Positions 1-5,253 of a DNA stretch of 9,440 nucleotides are shown here, one piece after another (positions within the stretch are counted from its first letter, which is position 1; each line of letters starts with the position of its first letter). A program made the translations under genes and the position numbers. Origin of the DNA: Silvimonas sp. JCM 19000 (GTDB lineage: Bacteria > Pseudomonadota > Gammaproteobacteria > Burkholderiales > Chitinibacteraceae); assembly GCA_001313065.1 (NCBI GenBank), contig BBFD01000157.1:1-9440 (forward strand), read 5' to 3'. Under the pieces are notes generated by a model. It had not been told where the DNA came from, ran no database searches, and worked only from the letters and a program-made list of their open reading frames with translations.

Positions 1-94
1 TGGCCGCCGCAGCTTTAGCCTGGATGGCTATGCCAGCAGCCAGGATACCACCAATGATTACGGGGTAATGGCGCGCTTCGGACAGCAGTTCTAG
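1..94 (+). CDS. C-terminal end of an outer-membrane beta-barrel protein (partial)
   Basis: Reading from base 2, an open frame runs to TAG at 92-94 and encodes 30 residues that include SFSLDGYASSQD and end in YGVMARFGQQF. The alternating polar/hydrophobic pattern and the terminal phenylalanine are the usual signature of the last strand of an outer-membrane beta-barrel, recognised by the BAM complex. The start and almost all of the protein lie outside the window, so porin, autotransporter-like or other barrel families cannot be told apart. It is followed within 20 bp by a strong terminator and is convergent with metK. Confidence 0.6.
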   Translation, partial: GRRSFSLDGYASSQDTTNDYGVMARFGQQF

Positions 95-110
95 CCCGGC
101 CAGCGCCCAC

Positions 111-147
111 AAAAAAAGCCCGCCGGATTGCTCTGGCGGGCTTTTTT
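111..147. terminator. Bidirectional Rho-independent terminator between the barrel gene and metK
   Basis: GCCCGCC at 118-124 pairs perfectly with GGCGGGC at 135-141. The stem can extend inward through GGA/TCT (125-127 with 132-134, one G-T pair) to a TTGC loop. An A run (111-117) precedes it and a T run (142-147) follows, so both strands give a GC stem followed by a U tract. It sits between two convergent genes and should end both the upstream barrel gene (+) and metK (-). Confidence 0.92.
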
Positions 148-168
148 CTTGCGGCGGATGCGGCAGGG

Positions 169-1336
169 TTACAGCAGGGCCGCGTCGGCGCGCAATGCTT
201 CAGCCTTGTCGGTGCGTTCCCAGGTAAAGTCCGGTTCTTCGCGGCCGAAGTGACCATAAGCGGCGGTGCGGGTGTACACCGGGCGCAGCAGGTCCAGCAT
301 TTGTACGATGCCCTTGGGGCGCAGATCGAAATGCTTGCGGATCAGATCAACGATTTGCGCATTCGACAGTTTGGAGGTGCCCCAGGTATCGACCATGATC
401 GACACCGGCTGCGATACGCCGATGGCGTAGCTGACTTGCACCAGACATTGCTTGGCAATGCCGGCGGCCACGATGTTCTTGGCCACATAACGGCCGGCAT
501 ACGCTGCCGAACGGTCCACCTTGGACGGGTCTTTGCCCGAGAACGCGCCACCACCGTGCGGCGCAGCGCCACCGTAGGTGTCGACGATGATCTTGCGGCC
601 GGTCAGACCGCAATCGCCCATCGGGCCGCCAATCACAAAACGGCCGGTCGGGTTGATCAGGAATTTGGTGCCGTTGAGCAATTCGGCCGGAATCACCGGC
701 TTGATCACTTCTTCGATCACGGCTTCAGTCAGTTGTGCGTGCGACACGTCCGGATGGTGCTGGGTGGAGACCACGATGGTGTCCACGGCCTTGGCCTTGC
801 CGGTTTCGGCGTCGTAACGCACGGTGACCTGGCTCTTGGCATCGGGGCGCAGCACGGCAGACGGCCGTCTTTACGCAGTTCGCTCTGGCGTTGCATCAGG
901 CGGTGCGCGTAGTAAATCGGCATCGGCATCAGCAGCGGGGTTTCGTCGCAGGCATAGCCAAACATCAGGCCCTGGTCGCCCGCGCCCTGGTCCAGATCGA
1001 GACCCTGGCCTTCGTTAACGCCCTGGGCGATATCGGGCGATTGCTTGTCGTACGCCACCAGCACCGCGCAGGTTTTGTAATCAAAGCCGATGTCGGAGTG
1101 GTCGTAGCCGATGCGCTTGATGGTGTCGCGCGCAATCTGGATGTAGTCGACGTTGGCAGTGGTGGTGATCTCGCCTGCCAGTACCACCAGACCGGTGTTC
1201 ACCAGCGTTTCTGCGGCCACGCGGCATATTTGTCTTGCGACAGGATCGCATCCAGGATCGCGTCGGAGATCTGGTCTGCCACCTTGTCGGGATGGCCTTC
1301 CGATACGGATTCGGAGGTGAACAGGAATTCGCTCAT
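169..1336 (-). CDS. metK: S-adenosylmethionine synthetase (methionine adenosyltransferase), interrupted by two apparent 1-base deletions
   Basis: MetK makes S-adenosylmethionine from methionine and ATP in the cytoplasm. The repaired protein is 389 residues, close to the usual 384-390. Visible motifs: GHPDK at residues 14-18 in the N-terminal substrate-binding segment, [12 protein letters not shown] around 118-129, and the glycine-rich stretch [20 protein letters not shown] around 256-275. The ATG at 1336-1334 gives the standard [18 protein letters not shown] start; AAAGGA lies 10 nt upstream on the minus strand. Two frame breaks exist. Near 1223-1224 one G is missing (SQDKY-ARVAAETL reads on after repair). 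Near 853 one C is missing ([13 protein letters not shown] reads on after repair). As SAM synthesis is essential in nearly all bacteria and both repairs restore invariant sequence, I treat the breaks as sequence errors. It is divergent from the acyltransferase genes and convergent with the barrel gene. Confidence 0.95.
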
Positions 1337-1417
1337 AAGGAGAAGGTCCTTTGTGCCGTGTCTGTAATGAATGAAAGTCGATAGAATCCGGGTTTTTATC
1401 CGGAAGGCCAACCACGC
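1337..1417. promoter_or_regulatory. Divergent intergenic region between metK and the acyltransferase genes
   Basis: These 81 bp must hold start signals for both directions. Towards the acyltransferases, GGAAGG (1402-1407) is a good ribosome binding site 10 nt before ATG 1418, and TAGAAT (about 1384-1389) resembles a -10 box, though no good -35 is spaced from it. Towards metK (minus strand), AAAGGA at 1352-1347 is the likely ribosome binding site. It lies in a small perfect inverted repeat, AAGGA-CCTTC-TCCTT, directly before the ATG. I see no riboswitch-like structure; the space is too short for a known SAM riboswitch plus promoter. Confidence 0.45.
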
Positions 1418-2285
1418 ATGCTGGTGCGCTTGTTCAGACCTTTAGCTTATATCCCGTTGTGCGTGCTGCAAGCCGCAGGCATTGTGCTGGGCTGGATTGC
1501 ATGGTGGACATCCGGGACTTACCGACAGCGGCTGGACGAGAACTCAGCCCGCGCCGCCCGGTTTGCCGGTCTGGATTATATCCGATTGCGCAAGTCGAGT
1601 ATTGCTGAGCATGGCAAAGGCGCCATGGAGCTGCTGGCCGCGTGGCTGCGCCACGCCAAAGACGTGGCCGCCATGGTCAAACACGTGGATGGCTGGGAAC
1701 ACGTCGAAGCCGCGCTGGCCCAGCCGCGCCCGGTGATTTATGTTTCGCCGCATCTGGCGCCATCGAAGTCTGCGGCATTTATATCAGCATGAATACGCCG
1801 CGCATCATGGCCGCCTTGTATCGGCCGCCCAAGCTCAAATGGCTGGAGCCGCTGATGCTGGCCAGCCGTGATCGCGAACGCGGCCGTGCCGCGCCAGCTA
1901 ATGCCCAGGGCGTGCGTCTGCTGCTGAAAACCCTCAAGGAAAAGCAAAGCGTCTATATCCTGCCCGACCAGGCCCCCGGCGGCGGCGAAGGTGTGTGGGC
2001 GCCGTTCTTTGGCAAATCGGCCTATACCATGACCTTGTTGCCGCGCATTGCGCGCAATAGCGACGCCATCGTGCTGTTCTGCTTTGCCGAACGTCTGAGC
2101 TGGGGTCGTGGCTACGCCATGCATATCCGCCCGATGCAGGGCGAATTTACTGGCGACGCGCTGGCTGACGCCACCGTGCTCAACCGCAATCTGGAATTAA
2201 CCATCCTGCAGGCGCCCAAGCAGTACCTGTGGAGCTATAACCGTTACAAACGTCCGGCCGGTGCGCCGCCCCGGAGTCTGAATGA
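1418..2285 (+). CDS. LpxL/HtrB-family lipid A biosynthesis acyltransferase, first of two tandem copies (two apparent 1-base deletions)
   Basis: Members of this family add a secondary acyl chain to the Kdo-lipid A precursor at the cytoplasmic face of the inner membrane. The repaired protein is 289 residues, the family's usual size. It has a hydrophobic N-terminal anchor (about residues 8-31), the catalytic H-X4-E motif HLGAIE at 112-117, and the conserved LPDQ (182-185) followed by APFFG. GGAAGG lies 10 nt upstream of the ATG. Frame break 1: one G missing at 1756-1757 (SPHL-GAIEVCG after repair). Break 2, less certain: one C missing in the C run 2269-2272. Repair gives a C-terminus RPAGAPPPESE and a TGA at 2283-2285 that overlaps the next ATG as ATGA; unrepaired, the frame runs on to 2580 through the next gene. 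Acyl-chain length and position (LpxL, LpxM or LpxP role) cannot be told from sequence. Confidence 0.88.
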
Positions 2286-3155
2286 GTATTCCCGCCCGCC
2301 TGTTGGCCGCGTTTTTTCTGGCTGCTGCATTTGCTGCCTTTTGCCGTATTGCGCGGCATGGGCTCAGTGCTGGGCAGCGTGCTGTACGCCGTGGCGGGGC
2401 GGCGGCGCAAGATCGGCTGATCAATCTGCAATTGTGCTTTCCCGAATGGACCGAGGCGCAACGCCGCGCCACGCTGCGCGAGCATTTTCGCCTGATGGCG
2501 ACCGTGGCCACCTGCTACGGCGTGCTGTGGTTTGGCAGCAAGGCGCGCGTGGAGCGGCTGGTGCGGCGCGAAGGCTATGAACATTATCTGGCGGTGCAAG
2601 ACCGCTCGATCATCCTGCTGGCGCCGCATTTTATCGGGCTGGATTACGGCGGCATCCGCCACACCATCGATCATTGGGGCGCGAGCATGTATTCGGCCTC
2701 GCACCAGAATCCGTTTGATGAATTGTTATTGATGGGCCGCAGCCGCTTTGGCGAGCCGCTGCTGATCAAACGCAACGACGGCATCCGCGCCATTGTGCGT
2801 GCGCTGCGGCAGAACGTGATTCCGTTCTACTACTTGCCGGATCAGGATATGGGCCCGCGCGAATCGATCTTTGCGCCGTTCTTTGGCATCCCGGCTGCCA
2901 CCATCCCGGCGCTGTCGCGCTTGTCGTCGATGGGCCGCGCGATTGTGGTGCCGATGATTACGCGGCTGGAAAAAAGACGGCTTTGTTACGCGCTACTACC
3001 CGGCGTGGCACGACTTTCCGTCCGACGACGTGCAAGCCGATACCAACCGCATGAACCAGTTTATCGAAGACCGCGTGCGCGAAATCCCGGCGCAATACTA
3101 CTGGCTACACCGCCGCTTCAAAACCCGGCCCGAAGGCGAACAAGCACCGTACTAA
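2282..3155 (+). CDS. LpxL/HtrB-family lipid A biosynthesis acyltransferase, second tandem copy (three apparent indels)
   Basis: This is a second inner-membrane lipid A late acyltransferase, 290 residues after repair, only moderately similar to its upstream neighbour. Seen after repair: an N-terminal membrane anchor with FFWLLHLLPFAVLRGMG (residues 11-27), NLQLCFPEW (48-56), catalytic H-X4-D in HFIGLD (116-121), and LPDQDMGPRESIFAPFFG from 185. Three repairs are needed. The T run 2312-2317 has one T too many; without repair the N-terminus turns into an unlikely Ala/Arg-rich sequence. One C is missing at 2417 (KIG-LINLQL). The A run 2970-2975 has one A too many (RLEK-DGFVTRYY). The end DFPSDDVQAD through EGEQAPY is duplicated downstream at 3282-3425. 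The start overlaps the previous stop, suggesting translational coupling; two late acyltransferases together would fit addition of both secondary acyl chains. Confidence 0.88.
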
Positions 3156-3280
3156 GCCACTATCCCATAGGGTGGGTCTAGACCCACCACTCAAAGCCGT
3201 ATCCCAAAACGCAAGCGTTGCAATTTTTTTCGCGCGGCTTTGCTCGGTGGGTCACGACCCACCCTATGCGTTTTTTTATT
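3011..3280 (+). repeat. Tandem duplication, unit 1 (acyltransferase 3' end plus REPIN-like element)
   Basis: Unit 1 starts inside the second acyltransferase gene (CGACTTTCCG at 3011) and ends in the T-rich TTTATTC at 3280-3281. It matches unit 2 at a constant offset of 270 bases. Over 3011-3214 versus 3281-3484 I count 6 differences in 204 columns: one synonymous change in the coding part (3086 C versus 3356 T) and five clustered at 3159-3165. After 3214 the two units diverge strongly until they agree again in CCACCCTATGCG and TTTATTC. Confidence 0.93.
3166..3268. repeat. REPIN-like palindromic element, copy 1
   Basis: The element has perfect 13-bp terminal inverted repeats, CATAGGGTGGGTC (3166-3178) and GACCCACCCTATG (3256-3268). 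Each end also folds alone: GGTGGGTCTAGACCCACC (3171-3188) is a perfect 18-bp palindrome, and GGTGGGTC-AC-GACCCACC (3246-3263) is a perfect 8-bp stem. A small centre hairpin AACGC-AA-GCGTT lies at 3208-3219. Two inverted REP-type palindromes around a spacer is the plan of a REPIN/BIME, short non-autonomous elements mobilised by RAYT (TnpA-REP) transposases. No transposase gene is in the window. It begins 11 bp after the acyltransferase stop and could also attenuate or protect that mRNA's 3' end. Confidence 0.8.
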
Positions 3281-3281
3281 C

Positions 3282-3425
3282 GACTTTCCGTCCGACGACG
3301 TGCAAGCCGATACCAACCGCATGAACCAGTTTATCGAAGACCGCGTGCGCGAAATTCCGGCGCAATACTACTGGCTACACCGCCGCTTCAAAACCCGGCC
3401 CGAAGGCGAACAAGCACCGTACTAA
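3282..3425 (+). pseudogene. Duplicated 3' fragment of the second lipid A acyltransferase gene
   Basis: The fragment encodes the last 47 residues (DFPSDDVQAD to EGEQAPY) plus TAA, identical in protein sequence to the end of the gene finishing at 3155, with a single synonymous base change. It has no start, no catalytic H-X4-D motif and no ribosome binding site of its own. A frame extending back to a GTG or TTG near 3240 would only add residues encoded by the REP hairpin. It is a passenger of the tandem duplication and is very unlikely to give a working enzyme. Confidence 0.88.
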
Positions 3426-3435
3426 GCCCCCCCCT

Positions 3436-3549
3436 CATAGGGTGGGTCTAGACCCACCACTCAAAGCCGTATCCCAAAACGCAATCATTGCGTTCTTCTT
3501 CATTGCTTTGTTTGGTGGGTCCGACGGGGACGCCGAGTCCCACCCTATG
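3436..3549. repeat. REPIN-like palindromic element, copy 2 (diverged right half)
   Basis: The left half is identical to copy 1: CATAGGGTGGGTC at 3436-3448 and the 18-bp palindrome at 3441-3458. The centre has a stronger hairpin, AACGCAAT-C-ATTGCGTT (3478-3494). The right REP is a different version: GGTGGG (3514-3519), a 19-nt GC-rich loop region, then CCCACC (3539-3544) and CTATG. The outer inverted repeat matches at 12 of 13 positions. The element ends about 90 bp before the pseudouridine synthase start, so it separates the acyltransferase genes from the rRNA-modification genes. Confidence 0.78.
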
Positions 3550-3565
3550 CGGTTTTATTCAAGCC

Positions 3566-3587
3566 GGGCGGCGGGGCGGGGGTGGGG
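3566..3587 (+). other. Putative G-quadruplex motif upstream of the pseudouridine synthase gene
   Basis: Within 22 bases there are four G runs of 3, 4, 5 and 4 separated by loops of 4, 1 and 1 bases, which satisfies the usual G3+N1-7 rule with very short loops. It is on the coding strand, 51 bases before the ATG at 3639, so it lies in the promoter or the 5' untranslated RNA. Base counts in G runs are the least reliable part of this sequence, so loop and run lengths may be off by one. Confidence 0.55.
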
Positions 3588-3638
3588 TAGATCTGGTAAA
3601 CTGCGCGGTTTTCCGGCGTCTTCGAGGTTCTCCCCGCC

Positions 3639-4399
3639 ATGTCTGACCAATCCAGCGATTCCAGCGATTCCATCCGCCTGTCCAAACGTATGACCGAACT
3701 GGGCATGTGCTCGCGCCGCGAGGCCGATGAATACATCGAGCGCGGCTGGGTCAAGGTCGATGGCGTGGTGGTCAATGTGCTGGGCAGCCGCGTGCGCCCG
3801 GGCCAGACCGTTACGCTGGAAGCCCCCGCGCAAGCCGCCCAGGCCGCGCGCGTCACCATCCTGCTCAACAAGCCAGTCAGCTATGTCAGCGCCCAGGCCG
3901 AAAAAAGGCTATAAACCCGCCTCGGTGCTGATCGTGCCGGAAAACCACTGGGACGGCGATCTGTCCGGCCAGCGCTTTCATCCGCAACATCTGCGTGGCC
4001 TCGCCCCGGCCGGTCGTCTCGATATCGATTCGGTCGGTTTGCTGGTCTTGACGCAGGATGGCCGCGTGGCCAAAACCCTGATCGGCGAAAACTCCAACGT
4101 CGAAAAAAAGAATATCTGGTGCGCGTCAGCGGGCGTTTGTCCGATGAAGCCTGCGTTTGCTCAACCATGGCCTGGAACTGGACGGTGAAGCGCTGCGCCC
4201 GGCGCAAGTGGTATGGCAAAACGCCGACCAGCTGCGATTCATCCTGAAAGAAGGCAAAAAGCGCCAGATTCGCCGCATGTGCGAAATGGTCGGCCTGCAA
4301 GTGGTCGGCCTCAAGCGCATCCGCATCGGCAATGTGCGGCTGGGCCAATTGCCCACCGGCAAATGGCGCTACCTGGCCAGCAACGAGACCTTTGATTAA
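3639..4399 (+). CDS. rluF: RluF-like 23S rRNA pseudouridine synthase of the RsuA/RluB/E/F family (three apparent indels)
   Basis: The enzyme isomerises a uridine in rRNA to pseudouridine. The repaired protein is 252 residues. An S4 RNA-binding domain lies at about 14-60 ([20 protein letters not shown]). The catalytic motif [11 protein letters not shown] (125-135) contains the nucleophile Asp128. Further family motifs are VEKEYLV (154-160) and KKRQIRRMC (206-214). The CSRREAD and RQIRRMCE segments resemble RluF more than RsuA or RluB, but family assignment is by eye. Three repairs are needed: one A too many in 3901-3906 (AEK-GYKP), two As too many in 4103-4109 (VEK-EYLV), one C missing at 4150-4151 (DEA-LRLLNHG). 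The ATG at 3639 has only a weak GAGG upstream. The stop is 5 bp before tlyA. Confidence 0.85.
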
Positions 4400-4404
4400 G
4401 CCCC

Positions 4405-5151
4405 ATGCAGCGTGCTGATCTTTTGCTGGTGCAGCTGGGTCTGGCGGCGTCGCGCACTGCGGCGCAAGGTCTGATCGAAGCCGGGCGCGTTTCGGCTGAT
4501 GGCAAGCCGGTGAACAAGCCCAGCGTCAAGCTGGATGCGGACGCCCGCATCGCAATCGTGCCGGATGAGAGCGACCGTTACGTCTCGCGCGGTGGCCTCA
4601 AGCTGGCCGGTGCGCTGGCACATGCCCGGCTGGATGTGAGCGGCTGGCAAGCCCTGGACGTGGGGATATCCACCGGCGGCTTCAGCGATTGTCTGTTGCA
4701 AGCCGGCGCGCGCCGGGTGGTCGGGGTGGAAGTGGGCCACGACCAGTTGCATCCGCGTTTGCTGGCCGATCCGCGCGTGCAGCAATTTGAAGGCATCAAC
4801 GCGCGCCATCTGCAACGCGAGCACATTGCCAGCGCGCTCGATGGAGAGATCGAGCTGATCGTGGGCGACGTCTCTTTTATCTCGCTCACGCTGGTGCTGC
4901 CGCAACTGGCGGCACTGCTGGCGCCGGGTGGACTTTTATTGTTCCTGGTCAAACCACAATTTGAAGTCGGGCCGCAGCACATCGGCAAAGGCGGCATCGT
5001 GCGCAATGCCGATTGCTATGCCGAAGTTGAACGCAAAATCCGCAATGCCGCGCTGGCGCTGGATTTCGACGTACTCGACTACTTTGCCAGCCCGATTACC
5101 GGCGGCGACGGCAACCACGAATTTTTTTTCATCTACGCTCGCAAACGCTGA
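4405..5151 (+). CDS. tlyA: TlyA-family rRNA (cytidine-2'-O)-methyltransferase (haemolysin A family)
   Basis: TlyA methylates the 2'-OH of cytidines in 16S and/or 23S rRNA using SAM; the older name haemolysin comes from a secondary activity. This frame is intact at 248 residues, the usual length. Domains: an S4 RNA-binding domain (1-60, opening with MQRADLLLVQLGLAASRT), the linker motif RYVSRGGLKL (58-67), and an FtsJ-like Rossmann methyltransferase domain. Its SAM loop is DVGISTGGF (85-93), where most relatives have DVGASTGGF. The catalytic tetrad K-D-K-E is visible as Lys66, Asp155 (VGDVSF), Lys183 (LVKPQFE) and Glu239 (NHEFFF). The start follows the previous stop by 5 bp with no clear ribosome binding site, so it probably depends on translation of the upstream gene. 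It is the only long gene here free of indels. Confidence 0.95.
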   Translation: MQRADLLLVQLGLAASRTAAQGLIEAGRVSADGKPVNKPSVKLDADARIAIVPDESDRYVSRGGLKLAGALAHARLDVSGWQALDVGISTGGFSDCLLQAGARRVVGVEVGHDQLHPRLLADPRVQQFEGINARHLQREHIASALDGEIELIVGDVSFISLTLVLPQLAALLAPGGLLLFLVKPQFEVGPQHIGKGGIVRNADCYAEVERKIRNAALALDFDVLDYFASPITGGDGNHEFFFIYARKR

Positions 5152-5190
5152 GACCAGACTGACCCGGTATTAGTTGGACCTGACACGATC

Positions 5191-5214
5191 ACACACTGAT
5201 GTATCGAAGTGTGT
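5191..5214. repeat. Inverted repeat in the tlyA-macroglobulin intergenic region
   Basis: ACACACT (5191-5197) and AGTGTGT (5208-5214) form a perfect 7-bp inverted repeat with a 10-nt loop, 40 bp before the macroglobulin ATG. There is no T tract, so it is not a standard intrinsic terminator. It could be a protein-binding site or a leader hairpin; function unknown. The rest of the 102-bp gap (5152-5253) shows no clear promoter or ribosome binding site. Confidence 0.4.
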
Positions 5215-5253
5215 TGAAATCTATGCCGCCTTCGACTGCCTGCGGCTGATTTC

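Larger units (their letters stand above)
3281..3560 (+). repeat. Tandem duplication, unit 2
   Basis: This is the second copy of the 270-bp unit, slightly longer because its right REP hairpin is larger. The left part (3281-3484) is nearly identical to 3011-3214. The right part shares only the layout and the final CCACCCTATGCG...TTTTATTC. The new junction is TTTATT-CGACTTT, at which only a single shared C is visible, so the duplication was not driven by long flanking homology. Confidence 0.9.

Noticed and set aside
250..912. Long + strand open frame of 220 codons opposite metK
   Set aside because: It is antisense to a clearly conserved metK and its His/Arg/Gly-rich translation resembles no family. 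Such shadow frames are common in GC-rich DNA.
3208..3228. Intrinsic terminator at the centre of the first REPIN (short stem then seven Ts)
   Set aside because: The stem is only 4-5 bp with a 2-3 nt loop, too weak for a standard terminator, and the T run is absent from the second copy.
3218..3451. Small open frames across the first REPIN and the duplicated gene end as new genes
   Set aside because: They consist of translated REP hairpin sequence plus out-of-frame or in-frame duplicated acyltransferase tail, with no ribosome binding site.
3011..3560. CRISPR array or phage attachment site for the repeated segment
   Set aside because: There are only two units of 270 bp that include coding sequence, no short regularly spaced repeats, no cas or integrase gene, and no tRNA.
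3901..4109. GAAAAAAG-type A runs as programmed ribosomal frameshift or transcriptional slippage sites
   Set aside because: The runs look slippery, but similar overlong A/T runs break several unrelated genes, and single-base G/C losses break the same genes where no slippery sequence exists. Removing the surplus bases restores standard family length in each case.
4103..4399. Separate small gene at the 3' end of the pseudouridine synthase
   Set aside because: The open frame from 4157 is the C-terminal part of the same enzyme (RQIRRMC motif), displaced by indels.
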